In this document: positions 35,363 to 44,749 of the stretch, in pieces | Position numbering within the stretch: the stretch's first letter is position 1 | Layout: each line of letters begins with the position of its first letter | Assembly (NCBI RefSeq): GCF_030580955.1 | Contig: NZ_JAUQON010000004.1 | Location: 310,001 to 374,000 of the forward strand | Origin: Hymenobacter convexus | Lineage (GTDB): Bacteria; Bacteroidota; Bacteroidia; Cytophagales; Hymenobacteraceae | DNA length: 64,000 nt | Direction: 5' to 3' | Program-made: the position numbers and the translations under genes | The notes under the pieces: generated by a model | What the model saw: only the letters and a program-made list of their open reading frames with translations | Databases searched by the model: none | Told to the model about the DNA's origin: nothing

Positions 35363-36868
35363 TTAATCCACATTGTCGTGCAGGAAGCGGTTGTCGCCCA
35401 ACAGTTCGTTGTCATCCGACAGGTTGAAGCGCGAGATATTCTGGGCCGAGCTGGGCTCCACGTTCTCCAGCTTCACCTGGCGGCGCAGGTAGGCGGGCGT
35501 GTCGTACTGGCTCACCGCCTCGGGCGGCAGGCCGTTGCTGAGCTCCTGCAAGCGCCGACGACGCTCCAGGGCCTGGGCATCCATCGCCGGGCGCGGACGT
35601 CCGGCAGCTGCCGCAGCCGCTTCCGGCGCCGGAGCGGGCGCGTTGGACGTCAGCACCGGCTCGCCGGGTGCCGTGGCTGGAATACCGGCCAGCGGCGGGG
35701 CGTTGTGGGCCGAAGGACCATTCAAATCAAACGTCACGCGAGCCGGCTCCGGCGTTCCAAAGCTGGGCACAAACGGCGCCGGGCCCGAAGCAGCCGGGGC
35801 ACTCGGCGCCGCTACTTCCGGCCGGGGCACCTCGGCAACTGGTGCGGCAACCGGCTCAGCAGCGGCGGCACCACCCGAGGCGGGCGTAGTAATGGAATGG
35901 GCGTCGCGGGCAAATCCCGTGGCAATCACCGTCACCCGAATGCTTTGGCCTAGCGACTCATCAATGCCGTGGCCGAAAATCATTTCCGCGTCCTGTCCGG
36001 CTTTCTCCTGGATGTACTCCGTGATTTCCGTCAGCTCGTCCATTTCCAATTCGTGCTCGGCGCCCGACATGATGGAAAGCAGGATGCGCTGCGCGCCGTG
36101 GATGTCGGTGTTGTTGAGCAGGGGAGAATTCAGGGCTTCCTCGGCGGCGCGGCGGGCGCGGTTTTCGCCTTCGGTCACGCTGCTGCCCATTACGGCGGCA
36201 CCGCTGTCCTTCATCACCGTTTTCACGTCTTCAAAGTCGACGTTCACATCGGCCGTCACCGTGATGATTTCGGCAATCGACTTGGCAGCCGTGGTCAGCA
36301 CAGTATCGGCCTTAGCAAAGGCGGCGCCCATGGTCAGGTTGCCGTAAATCTGCGGCAGCTTGTCATTAAGAATCACCAACACCGTGTCGCAGTGCTCGCT
36401 AAGGGCCTTGATGCCCTCCTCGGCCTGCTGGCGCTTCTTCTTGCCCTCGAACATGAACGGAGCCGTCACGATGCCCACCGTGAGAATGCCCAGCTCCTGC
36501 GCCACCTGCGCAATCACCGGGGCCGCGCCCGTGCCCGTGCCACCGCCCATCCCGGCCGTGATGAAGAGCATCTTGGTGCCCTGGTTCAGCAAGTCGCGAA
36601 TCTGCTCCTTGCTCTCAATGGCGGCTTGGCGGCCGCGCTCTGGCTTGGCACCCGCGCCGAGTCCTTCGGTCAGGTCAACGCCAATCTGGAGCTTATTGGG
36701 CACCGTAGAGCTTTGTAGCGCCTGATGGTCGGTATTGCAGATGATGAACTCCACGTCCTTGATGCCCTGCTTGTGCATGTGCTTCACGGCATTGGAGCCC
36801 CCGCCCCCGACGCCAATCACCTTAATGATGGACTTATTCTGGGCTGGAATGTCGAATTTGTAATTCAT
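35363..36868 (-). CDS. ftsZ: Cell division protein FtsZ
   Basis: The tubulin-like GTPase that forms the Z-ring. ATG 36868 (MNYKFDIPAQNKSIIKVIGV) is correct; the frame stays open into the repeat upstream. GTP-binding features are GVGGGGSNAV near 20-28, the tubulin signature GGGTGTG (108-114) and the T7 loop NVDFEDVKTVM. The 501-residue length exceeds E. coli FtsZ (383) because of a long Pro/Ala-rich linker (about 345-440). The C-terminal conserved peptide TPAYLRRQVKL, which binds FtsA, is followed by about 33 further residues ending FLHDNVD. It is the last gene of the dcw cluster, followed by a hairpin. Confidence 0.98.
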   Translation of the reverse strand: MNYKFDIPAQNKSIIKVIGVGGGGSNAVKHMHKQGIKDVEFIICNTDHQALQSSTVPNKLQIGVDLTEGLGAGAKPERGRQAAIESKEQIRDLLNQGTKMLFITAGMGGGTGTGAAPVIAQVAQELGILTVGIVTAPFMFEGKKKRQQAEEGIKALSEHCDTVLVILNDKLPQIYGNLTMGAAFAKADTVLTTAAKSIAEIITVTADVNVDFEDVKTVMKDSGAAVMGSSVTEGENRARRAAEEALNSPLLNNTDIHGAQRILLSIMSGAEHELEMDELTEITEYIQEKAGQDAEMIFGHGIDESLGQSIRVTVIATGFARDAHSITTPASGGAAAAEPVAAPVAEVPRPEVAAPSAPAASGPAPFVPSFGTPEPARVTFDLNGPSAHNAPPLAGIPATAPGEPVLTSNAPAPAPEAAAAAAGRPRPAMDAQALERRRRLQELSNGLPPEAVSQYDTPAYLRRQVKLENVEPSSAQNISRFNLSDDNELLGDNRFLHDNVD

Positions 36869-36875
36869 AATAAGT

Positions 36876-36981
36876 ATGTCATGTTGAGCGAAGCGAAACA
36901 ACGTATCGCGCCCGCGCCGCATTGGTTAGAAACTCTGACAAACGCCGCCGTCATAAGATGCTTCGTTCCTCAGCATGACAG
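36876..36981. repeat. Degenerate palindromic element between ftsA and ftsZ
   Basis: The left end ATGTCATGTTGAGCGAAGCG and right end GCTTCGTTCCTCAGCATGAC are inverted relatives of the GTCATnnnGAGC ends of the other elements; the interior is not well paired. It fills the space between ftsZ start (36868) and ftsA stop (36988). Confidence 0.7.
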
Positions 36982-36987
36982 TCGGAT

Positions 36988-38394
36988 TTAGTAAGATTTA
37001 TCGTCGTAATCGTCAATCAGCAGCCCTTTGGTGCGGCTGATGATGTCCTTGAAGAAGCGGCTGGCAGCGCCGGGCTCCTTCGGTTTCGCTGGCTGGGGAG
37101 CCGGCGCCGGAGCAGCCGGAACCGTGGCCCGGGGCTCAACCGGCGCCAGTGGCGCCGGGGTGGCGGCTGGCTGCGGAGCATAATAGGCCGGAGCAACCGA
37201 GACTTCCTCCTGCTCATAGGGCGTGCGCGAGAGGTTGCGCTCGTCGAGCGAGTGGTAGCCTGACAGCACGAGGCCCACGGTGGTGGCGTACATCGGCGAT
37301 TTCACCGCCTCAATACGGCTTTTGCCGAGGTGCTGGTTGGGGTAGCCGATGCGCGTGTCGAGGCCGGTGATGTACTCGGTGAGCTGCTCCAGGTTCTGGA
37401 GCTGCGAGCCGCCGCCGGTGAGCACGATGCCCGCCGACAGCTTGTCGTGCAGGCCCATGCGGTAGATTTCGGCATACACCAGCTCCATGATTTCCGACAT
37501 GCGGGCCTCGATGATGTACGCCAGGTTTTTCAGCGAAACCTCCTTTGGCGGGCGGTTGGGCAGGCCGGGGATGCTCACAATTTCGTAGTCGCTGGCTTCC
37601 TGGGCAATGGCTTTGCCGAACTTCACCTTCAACTGCTCGGCCTGGCCGGGGGCCACATTGCAGCCGGTTTTGATGTCCTGCGTGATGATGTTGCCGCCAA
37701 ACGGCAATACCGCCGCGTGGCGGATGATGCCATCCTTGAACACCGCCAAATCGGTCGTGCCACCCCCGATGTCAATCAAGGCCACGCCGGCTTCTTTCTC
37801 CTCCTCGGAGAGGATGGACATGGAGCTGGCGAGGGGTTCGAGAATCAGGTCGGCGATTTCGAGGCCGGCCTTGGTCACGCACTTGTTGATGTTGTTGATG
37901 GCCGTGCTCTGGGCCGTGATGATGTGGAAGTTACCTTCCAAGCGCACGCCTTCGTAGCCCACGGGGTCGGCGATGCCTTCTTCGTAGTCCACTTTGTAGT
38001 CCTGCGGCATCACGTGGATGATTTGCGAGCCGGGCTGTGTCACCAGCCGGTACATGTCCTGCGTGAGGCGGTTCACGTCGTCCGGCCCGATGGTATCGTG
38101 CGAGTTGCGGGTGATGCTGCCGTTGTGCTGGAGACTCTTGATGTGCTGGCCGGCAATACCGACGTTTACCACTCCAATGCTAATTCCGGATTGTTCTTCG
38201 GCCTGCCGAATGGCCCGTTTTATGGCGTCTACAGTCTTGTCGATGTTGAGCACGATACCGCGCGAAACCCCCTCCGACACGGCTTTGCCCATGCCCAGGA
38301 TTTCGAGCTTACCAAACTCGTTTTTGCGCCCCACCAGGGCACAGATTTTTGTGGTACCAATGTCGAGCCCGACGACGATTTTATCTTGTTGCAT
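36988..38394 (-). CDS. ftsA: Cell division protein FtsA
   Basis: The actin-like membrane anchor of the Z-ring. The phosphate-binding loop VGLDIGTTKICALVG is at residues 8-22, with ALIDIGGGTTDLAVFKDG further on. The 468-residue protein has a Pro/Ala-rich linker (about 395-440) before a C-terminal amphipathic helix (ASRFFKDIISRTKGLLID) typical of the membrane-targeting tail. It lies downstream of ftsQ (84 bp) and is separated from ftsZ by a repeat element. Confidence 0.97.
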   Translation of the reverse strand: MQQDKIVVGLDIGTTKICALVGRKNEFGKLEILGMGKAVSEGVSRGIVLNIDKTVDAIKRAIRQAEEQSGISIGVVNVGIAGQHIKSLQHNGSITRNSHDTIGPDDVNRLTQDMYRLVTQPGSQIIHVMPQDYKVDYEEGIADPVGYEGVRLEGNFHIITAQSTAINNINKCVTKAGLEIADLILEPLASSMSILSEEEKEAGVALIDIGGGTTDLAVFKDGIIRHAAVLPFGGNIITQDIKTGCNVAPGQAEQLKVKFGKAIAQEASDYEIVSIPGLPNRPPKEVSLKNLAYIIEARMSEIMELVYAEIYRMGLHDKLSAGIVLTGGGSQLQNLEQLTEYITGLDTRIGYPNQHLGKSRIEAVKSPMYATTVGLVLSGYHSLDERNLSRTPYEQEEVSVAPAYYAPQPAATPAPLAPVEPRATVPAAPAPAPQPAKPKEPGAASRFFKDIISRTKGLLIDDYDDKSY

Positions 38395-38478
38395 AGGAGC
38401 GGTGCTGGCGAGCAGTGAGGAAGCTGTGGGTTGGAAACAGGAAATTTACGACCTTACGGCCTATGTTTCAGCGAATTA

Positions 38479-39294
38479 CTATTCGCAAATAATTTGATTC
38501 TGGTATTCTACGTTTACGCGGTGGTAGGTATCCCACCCCAAAACTGACGGAATTTGCCGGTAAAATACCATCAGCTTGGCAAATTTCTCGGAAATATTTT
38601 CGGGCAGCCCGAATTCTATGCGCTGGTCGCCCACCTGCTGGGTGAACGAAAGCTTGCCACTCGGTTCAATGAACACCTCCGAAACCTGCGCTTTCCAGAA
38701 TTCATGCTCGTCTACGTAGCGCAAAAACTCCAGGTAGCGCCGCCCGGTGCTATCCTGGAAAAATCCATTTGGCAGGTTGGCCCCGCTGGTTCTGGCCACG
38801 GTCGCTACGCGGGCCGTAAACAGGGGCGAAAGCGGCAGCGTGTGCCCTTCGGCGTCGACGTAGGTATCGAGACGGGTGTCGGGGTGCGTGAGGCGGGCGA
38901 TGGGCCGGTTCTGGCGCACGTCGGCGTGCAGGTCGCCAGCCAGGTCGCGGTATACCTGGGCCTCGCGCACGAAGGGATGGGCCTTGAGGCGAGCTTCCAG
39001 CTCGCGCAGGCGCGGGCCTTCGGGGCGGCTGCCCAGCACGGGCTCCTTGCCGCCTTTGGTAAGCAGCGCCGTGACGCCGCGCTCGCTGATAAAGTAGTTA
39101 TCGAACTCGTTGGCGATGTTTACACGTACTTCGCTCACGGGCCGGGACGCTTGGCGCACGGCGGCAAATACGCCCAGCCCGCCCAGCACCAAGAGGCAAG
39201 CAGCGGCAACAAGCAGGTTTCTAATGGTGCGGTCCAAAATCAGGGTATGGGGGTGTGAGGATGGGCGGGTATGAAGTCTGAGCGTCAGGCTCAT
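38479..39294 (-). CDS. ftsQ: Cell division protein FtsQ/DivIB
   Basis: The 271-residue protein has a short N-terminal cytoplasmic part, one membrane helix (about 27-45, NLLVAAACLLVLGGLGVFAAV) and a periplasmic POTRA/FtsQ region (VNIANEFDNYFISERGVTALL... FVREAQVYRDLAGDLHADVRQNRPIARL). It recruits FtsL/FtsB and regulates FtsWI. The start codon lies 3 bp after the murC stop, so translation is probably coupled. Confidence 0.93.
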   Translation of the reverse strand: MSLTLRLHTRPSSHPHTLILDRTIRNLLVAAACLLVLGGLGVFAAVRQASRPVSEVRVNIANEFDNYFISERGVTALLTKGGKEPVLGSRPEGPRLRELEARLKAHPFVREAQVYRDLAGDLHADVRQNRPIARLTHPDTRLDTYVDAEGHTLPLSPLFTARVATVARTSGANLPNGFFQDSTGRRYLEFLRYVDEHEFWKAQVSEVFIEPSGKLSFTQQVGDQRIEFGLPENISEKFAKLMVFYRQIPSVLGWDTYHRVNVEYQNQIICE

Positions 39295-39297
39295 TTG

Positions 39298-40695
39298 CTA
39301 CTTCCAGCGCTCAGTGAGGATGTTTTTTAATTGAGGTACCAGCGTATCGATATCACCGGCACCAACGGTGGCCAGAACGTCGAAATCATTATCTGATTGC
39401 GCGGCCCCGAGCACTTCTTCTTTGGTGCGAATGGCTTTGACGGGCGCGGTGATATTGGCCAACAGAATTTCGGAAGTAATGCCCGGCAGCGGCTTTTCGC
39501 GGGCTGGGTAAATATCTAACAAAAATACCTCATCTGCAATACTTAAGCTCCGGGAAAAGCCTTCGGCAAAGTCGCGGGTACGCGTGAAAAGGTGCGGTTG
39601 AAAAATCACGCGCAACCGTTTGCCCGGGTATAAGGCGCGCACGGAGCGCAAAAAGGCCTCTATTTCGCGCGGATGGTGGGCATAGTCGTCCAGATAGACG
39701 TTTTTCGGGCCCGTCACCACGAATTCAAACCGGCGCTTTACGCCGCGGTAGGCGGCCACGGCGGCGCGCAATTTTTCGGGCTCAATGCCCTGCAATTGGG
39801 CTACGCTGGCGGCGGCCAGCATGTTTTCCACGTTGTGGTAACCGGGCACGGCCAATTCCAGGTCGGCCACGGTCCCCACGGGGCCGTGTAAGTCGAAATA
39901 AAACTGGTGTCCCTCGGCCGAAATATTGGCCGCAAAAAGCTCCGGGCCCTGCTCCGCATTGAGGCCGTAGCGGATGACGCGCGTGCCGGCCGGCACCGCC
40001 GCGGCCACGCTGGGGTCGGCAGTGTGGTTGATGAGCAGGGTGCCGCCGGGCTTGATTTGGGCCACAAACTGCCGGAACGACTCAATCAGGGCCGACTGGT
40101 CGCCGTAGATGTCGAGGTGGTCGGCGTCGGTGCTGGTGACGATGGCCACGTCCGGAAACAAGGTCAGGAAGCTGCGGTCATACTCATCGGCTTCCACTAC
40201 AATAGGCGCTTCGGGCGTGGCGGGCAGCAGCAGGTTGCTGCCCAGGTTCACGGCGATGCCGCCGAGGAAGGCGCCGGCATCCAGGCCGGCGTGGTGCAGC
40301 AGGTGGGCTACCATGCTGCTGGTGGTGGTTTTGCCGTGCGTGCCGGCCACGGCAACGGTGTAGCGGCCCTGGGTGAGTACGCCCAGCACTTGGCTGCGCT
40401 TGCGGATGTCGTAGCCCTGCTCCCGTAGCCAAGCCCATTCCACACTGTCGGCCGGGATGGCGGGTGTGAGGACGACGAGGGTTTGTTCGCGGTTTTCGCG
40501 CACGGCGGCCGGGATATTTTCCACCGCGTCGGCATAATGAATGGCAATGCCTTCGGCGGCTAAGGCCCGGGTTAGCGGCGTTTCGGTTTTGTCATAGCCG
40601 CTCACCTGGTGGCCGTTGGCTTGAAACCAGCGCGCCAGGGCCGACATGCCGATGCCGCCGATGCCAAGAAAGAAAACGTAGGGAAACTGCTTCAA
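39298..40695 (-). CDS. murC: UDP-N-acetylmuramate-L-alanine ligase MurC
   Basis: It adds L-Ala to UDP-MurNAc using ATP. Signatures are the N-terminal GIGGIGMSALARW loop, the ATP loop AGTHGKTTTSSMVAH and DDYAHHPREI. The start is a TTG at 40695 (TTG AAG CAG), preceded by A-rich sequence (AACAAAAAT). In that frame a stop lies 10 codons upstream and no ATG intervenes. The 465-residue length is normal. Only a 3 bp gap separates it from ftsQ; a repeat element separates it from murG. Confidence 0.97.
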   Translation of the reverse strand: MKQFPYVFFLGIGGIGMSALARWFQANGHQVSGYDKTETPLTRALAAEGIAIHYADAVENIPAAVRENREQTLVVLTPAIPADSVEWAWLREQGYDIRKRSQVLGVLTQGRYTVAVAGTHGKTTTSSMVAHLLHHAGLDAGAFLGGIAVNLGSNLLLPATPEAPIVVEADEYDRSFLTLFPDVAIVTSTDADHLDIYGDQSALIESFRQFVAQIKPGGTLLINHTADPSVAAAVPAGTRVIRYGLNAEQGPELFAANISAEGHQFYFDLHGPVGTVADLELAVPGYHNVENMLAAASVAQLQGIEPEKLRAAVAAYRGVKRRFEFVVTGPKNVYLDDYAHHPREIEAFLRSVRALYPGKRLRVIFQPHLFTRTRDFAEGFSRSLSIADEVFLLDIYPAREKPLPGITSEILLANITAPVKAIRTKEEVLGAAQSDNDFDVLATVGAGDIDTLVPQLKNILTERWK

Positions 40696-40718
40696 ATTTT
40701 TGTTTTTTGTGTTGTTGG

Positions 40719-40831
40719 AACGTCATGTCGAGCGCAGCCGAGACATCTCGCGTGCCGAAGTAATTAATGACATCGCAACGATTGAGTTACTACCCCACGC
40801 GAGATGTCTCGGCTGCGCTCGACATGACGTT
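40719..40831. repeat. GTCATGT-type palindromic element between murG and murC
   Basis: Arms AACGTCATGTCGAGCGCAGC...GAGACATCTCGCGTG and the inverted copy pair over about 40 bases. The loop holds AAGTAATTAATGAC, like the loops of the other copies. It fills most of the 162-base gap before the TTG start of murC. Confidence 0.9.
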
Positions 40832-40857
40832 CTAATTATCATTTTACGCTTCCGGCA

Positions 40858-41955
40858 TTACTTCTTTATCAAGCTCAACAGCTCGTCCACAATCGTAACC
40901 GTCGCGTTGGGCCGGGCCAGCTCGCGCACGCGGGTGCTGAGCTGCTTTTGGCGCGCTGTGTCGGCCAGCAGGCGCAGAGCTTCGTCGTAGAGGCGCGTGG
41001 CGGCGTGCTCGTCGGTGATGAGCACGGCGGCGCCTTTGCTCATCAGGGCGAGGGCATTTTTGGTTTGGTGGTCTTCGGCCACGTTGGGCGAGGGCACCAG
41101 GATGCTGGCCTTGCCGGTGAGGCATAGCTCCGACACGGATAGGGCCCCGGCGCGGCTGATGACAACATCGGCGGCGGCGTAAGCCAAATCCATCCGCTGA
41201 ATAAACTCCAGCGCGTGCAGGTTATGGGCTTGGTCGGCTTGCTGGCGGGCTTCGGGAAAGTAGAGCTTGCCGGTTTGCCAGAGCAGTTGAATGCCAGCCT
41301 CGCGCAGGCGGGCCAGCGCGGCGGCGGTGGCCAGATTCAGCTTACGGGCGCCAAGGCTCCCTCCTATCACCAGCAGTGTTTTCTTGGTGGGGTCAAGGTC
41401 GAAAAATTTCATCGCCTCGGCACGGTCGCCGCTGGCAATTTCGGTGCGGACGGGGTTGCCGGTGAGGATGAGCTTGTCCTTGGGGAAAAACTTTTCCATG
41501 CCGTCGTAGGCCACGCAAATCTTGTTCACGCGCTTGGCCAGCAGCTTGTTCACCAAGCCGGCATAGGAATTCTGCTCCTGAATGAGCGACGGGATAGCAC
41601 GCGACGTGGCGGCCAGCAGCACTGGGGCCGAGGCATAGCCCCCCACTCCTACCACCGCATCGGGCCGGAATTCTTCAATCAGCTTGCCGGCCTTGCGCAC
41701 CGAACGGAACACGCGCACCGGAAACAGGAGGTTTTGGGGCGTGAGGCGGCGCTGCAGGCCCGTGATGTCGAGCCCCACAATTTTATAGCCGGCTTCGGGC
41801 ACGCGGGTCATTTCCATGCGGCCGTTGGCGCCCACGAAGAGGATTTCGGCATCGGGCAGGCGCCGGCGCAGCTCGTTGGCAATGGCCACGGCCGGGAAAA
41901 TATGCCCGCCCGTGCCGCCGCCGGAGATAATGAAACGAAGTGGGGTGTTGGTCAT
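40858..41955 (-). CDS. murG: UDP-N-acetylglucosamine--MurNAc-(pentapeptide) pyrophosphoryl-undecaprenol GlcNAc transferase MurG
   Basis: It makes lipid II from lipid I at the inner face of the membrane. The N-terminal FIISGGGTGGHIFPAVAIA is the glycine-rich motif, and the C-terminal UDP-GlcNAc site shows ADVVISRAGALSVSELCLTGKASILVPSPNVAEDHQTKNA. The 365-residue length is normal. Flanked by repeat elements on both sides within the dcw cluster. Confidence 0.98.
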   Translation of the reverse strand: MTNTPLRFIISGGGTGGHIFPAVAIANELRRRLPDAEILFVGANGRMEMTRVPEAGYKIVGLDITGLQRRLTPQNLLFPVRVFRSVRKAGKLIEEFRPDAVVGVGGYASAPVLLAATSRAIPSLIQEQNSYAGLVNKLLAKRVNKICVAYDGMEKFFPKDKLILTGNPVRTEIASGDRAEAMKFFDLDPTKKTLLVIGGSLGARKLNLATAAALARLREAGIQLLWQTGKLYFPEARQQADQAHNLHALEFIQRMDLAYAAADVVISRAGALSVSELCLTGKASILVPSPNVAEDHQTKNALALMSKGAAVLITDEHAATRLYDEALRLLADTARQKQLSTRVRELARPNATVTIVDELLSLIKK

Positions 41956-41979
41956 TTTTGGAAGAACGTCTTTTCGAAG

Positions 41980-42073
41980 AACGTCATGCTGAGCGTAGTC
42001 GAAGCATCTCTACCGGGGAAGTAATTAATTACCATTGCGGTAGTGATGCTTCGGCTACGCTCAGCATGACGTT
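41980..42073. repeat. GTCATGC-type palindromic element between ftsW and murG
   Basis: Arms AACGTCATGCTGAGCGTAGT...GAAGCATC and the inverted copy flank the loop AAGTAATTAATTACC. It occupies 94 of the 145 bases between the ftsW stop and the murG start. A small GAACGTC/TCGAAGAACGTC direct repeat precedes it on the plus strand. Confidence 0.9.
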
Positions 42074-42100
42074 CCAGGTATGCGACCAATCAAAACGCAG

Positions 42101-43297
42101 CTACGCATACGCCGCGCGCTGGCTGGGGATGCGGGCCGTGTCGGGGTCTTCGCCCGTCATGGGGCGCACTTCGGGCTCGCCGCGGCTCACGGCCAGGATG
42201 ATACCGATGCTGATGCCGGTGAAAATAAGCGAGGTGCCGCCCATGCTCAGCAGTGGCAACGGCAGGCCGGTGATAGGGCCCAGGCCCACGGCCACGCCCA
42301 TGTTTACCAGCGCCTGCATCACCAGGCTGAAACTGAGCCCCGCCGACAGCAGCCCGCCAAAGGCCCCGTAACTATTCATCACCGTTTTTAGCCCTCGATA
42401 GAGGAAGGCCATGTAGAGCAGCAGCACCACGGCGCCGCCAATCAGGCCGTATTCTTCGATGATAATGGCGTAGATGAAGTCGGAATACGGGTGCGGCAGA
42501 ATGTTGCGCTCGGTGCTTTTGCCGGGGCCTTTGCCGGCAATGCCGCCGGTGGCAATGGCGATGTAGCTGTGCTCCAGCTGGAAAGGGGTTTTCTTGGTCG
42601 GGTCGGAAAAGTTTTCGAGGCGCGACTGCACCGTTTTCCAGCGCTGCCCGCTGGCCAGGGCCGTGCCGCCCACCGTGACGCCAATGAGCACCATCACCAG
42701 CATTTGCTTGAGCGGCACCCGGCCGATGAACATGAGCAGCAGGCAGGTAGCAAACAGCAGCGACGAGGTAGAGGCGTTGGTCAGCGCAATCAGGCCGCAG
42801 ATGATGCCCACCCACAGCATTACCGGAAACAGCGTGCTCCAGAAGTCGTCCAGGTGCTGCTGACGACGGCTGAGCATGCTGGCCAGGTGCGAAATCAGGG
42901 CCAGCTTGGCCAAATCCGAAGGCTGGAAGGTTTGGTTGATGACCGGAATAGTCATCCAGCGCGAGGCGCCGTTGGTTTCGCCGCCCAGCAGGTAGGTAAA
43001 GAGCAGCAGCGGCACCGAAATCAGCAGGGCATACAGCGCCAGGCGCGAGTAGTAGCGGTAGTCGACGCGGTGCGCCAGCCACATCAGCCCCAGGCCCGCC
43101 ACAATCAACGCGGTGTGCTTGAGCGCAATCATCTCCACGGCCGAGCCCGAGCGGCCGTGCATCTCGTTGCGGTAGGCCAGCGTGCCGGTGGCCGAATACA
43201 CCACCGCGATGCTGATAAAGGAAAAAAGCAACACGATGGCCCACAAAATGGGGTCGCCTTTGAGGTTGCGCTGCAGCCAGATTTTTACGGGTTCCAT
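42101..43297 (-). CDS. ftsW: Peptidoglycan polymerase FtsW (SEDS family)
   Basis: It polymerises septal glycan strands together with FtsI. The 398-residue protein has about ten membrane helices. SEDS signatures include STERNILPHPYSDFIYAIIIEEYGLIGG near the C-terminal third and AIGLALITNAS-like helices. The start ATG 43297 lies 66 bp after the murD stop, with no repeat between. No MurJ or other flippase gene is present in the cluster. Confidence 0.96.
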   Translation of the reverse strand: MEPVKIWLQRNLKGDPILWAIVLLFSFISIAVVYSATGTLAYRNEMHGRSGSAVEMIALKHTALIVAGLGLMWLAHRVDYRYYSRLALYALLISVPLLLFTYLLGGETNGASRWMTIPVINQTFQPSDLAKLALISHLASMLSRRQQHLDDFWSTLFPVMLWVGIICGLIALTNASTSSLLFATCLLLMFIGRVPLKQMLVMVLIGVTVGGTALASGQRWKTVQSRLENFSDPTKKTPFQLEHSYIAIATGGIAGKGPGKSTERNILPHPYSDFIYAIIIEEYGLIGGAVVLLLYMAFLYRGLKTVMNSYGAFGGLLSAGLSFSLVMQALVNMGVAVGLGPITGLPLPLLSMGGTSLIFTGISIGIILAVSRGEPEVRPMTGEDPDTARIPSQRAAYA

Positions 43298-43363
43298 AAG
43301 TGGCAGATTTACCGTGCGTATGCGGGTACACGGCCGTACTTCGGCGCGTGGTGAAGTCTAGCG

Positions 43364-44749
43364 TTAATCAGAAACGGCGTCGCTGAGCTTGGCCACGGCG
43401 GCGGCGAATTGCCGGCCCCGGTCTTCGTAGTTCTTGAACAGGTCGAAGCTGGCGCAGCAGGGCGAAAGCAGTACCACGTCGCCGGGGGTGGCCAGGGCCG
43501 CGGCGCGCGCCACGGCGTCGGCCATGCTTTGGGTTTCTTCGATGCGCGGGATGATGGGGTCGAAAACCGTGCGGAGCTTGGCATTGTCCACGCCGAGGCA
43601 AATGAGGGCCTTCACGCGGTGCTCAGCCAGATTCAGCAGGCTGCTGTAGTCGTTGCCCTTGTCGGTGCCGCCCGCAATCCAGACGATGGGCTGGTGAATG
43701 CCGTCGAGGGCGTACCAGGCGGCTTCCACGTTGGTGGCCTTGCTGTCGTTGATGTAGCGGGCGCCGTTGATTTCGCCCACCAACTGCAGGCGGTGGTCGG
43801 CATTTTGGAAAGTGGCCAAAGCCCCTTCAATCTGCCCGGCATCGAGGCCGGCCACGCGGGCGGCGAGCACGGCGGCCAGCGTGTTTTGGCGGTTGTGCTG
43901 GCCGATGAGGGGCGACTGGGCCGTGCTGATTTCCATGCCGCCTTCTTCGTCGAGGCCGGGGCTGAGGTTGGTGCAAAGCGTTTCCTCGCCGGTGTAGTAG
44001 CCGGCCAGCCAGGTATCGGGGCGGTGGTGCAGGCTGAAGGGCAGCAGGCTGGTTTCCAAGAAGGCCGATTGGAAATACTGGCCTGTCACCTCATCATCCG
44101 CATTATAGATGAAGGCGCCGCTGCTGTCCAGGTTGCGGGTGATGCGCAGCTTGGCATGGGCGTAGCTTTCCAGGGAGTAACCGTAGCGGTCGAGGTGGTC
44201 GGGGGTGATGTTGAGCAGCACGGCAATCCAGGGCTGAAAGTCGTGCGTGTCGTCGAGTTGGAAGCTGCTCAGCTCCACCACGTAGTAGTCGTGCGCGTCG
44301 GCAATCACCTGCTCGGCCAGCGAGAAGCCCACGTTGCCGGCCAGGCCCACGTTCAGCCCGGCGCTTTTCAGCAGGTGGTAAGTCAGCAGCGTGGTGGTCG
44401 TCTTGCCATTGGTGCCCGTGATGCAGATGCACTTGGCCCTGGTATAGCGGCCGGCAAACTCAATCTCGGAGATGATGGGAATCCTTTTCTCCCGCAACGC
44501 CTGAATGACCGGCGCTTTCTCGGGGATACCGGGGCTTTTCACCACTTCATCGGCCTGCAGAATGCGCTCCAGCGTGTGCTGGTTTTCTTCAAATTCAATG
44601 CCCGCCTGGGTGAGTTGCTGCTTGTAATCGGCCTGAATAGCGCCGCGGTCCGATACGAACACGGCATGGCCTTTGGCTTGCGCCAGCAGGGCCGCCCCTA
44701 CGCCGCTTTCGGCCGCTCCGAGGATAACTATGTTCTTCCGGTCTGTCAT
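43364..44749 (-). CDS. murD: UDP-N-acetylmuramoylalanine--D-glutamate ligase MurD
   Basis: It adds D-Glu to UDP-MurNAc-L-Ala. The N-terminal MTDRKNIVILGAAESGVGAALLAQ, the ATP loop ITGTNGKTTTTLLTYHLL, PDHLDRYG and the late NDSKATNVEAAWYAL segment are typical. The chosen ATG 44749 lies within the end of a palindromic element (bases CAGCATGACAG). In-frame codons farther upstream (at 44758 and 44776) would read through the hairpin arm and are less likely. With ATG 44749 the protein is 461 residues, a normal length. Confidence 0.96.
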   Translation of the reverse strand: MTDRKNIVILGAAESGVGAALLAQAKGHAVFVSDRGAIQADYKQQLTQAGIEFEENQHTLERILQADEVVKSPGIPEKAPVIQALREKRIPIISEIEFAGRYTRAKCICITGTNGKTTTTLLTYHLLKSAGLNVGLAGNVGFSLAEQVIADAHDYYVVELSSFQLDDTHDFQPWIAVLLNITPDHLDRYGYSLESYAHAKLRITRNLDSSGAFIYNADDEVTGQYFQSAFLETSLLPFSLHHRPDTWLAGYYTGEETLCTNLSPGLDEEGGMEISTAQSPLIGQHNRQNTLAAVLAARVAGLDAGQIEGALATFQNADHRLQLVGEINGARYINDSKATNVEAAWYALDGIHQPIVWIAGGTDKGNDYSSLLNLAEHRVKALICLGVDNAKLRTVFDPIIPRIEETQSMADAVARAAALATPGDVVLLSPCCASFDLFKNYEDRGRQFAAAVAKLSDAVSD

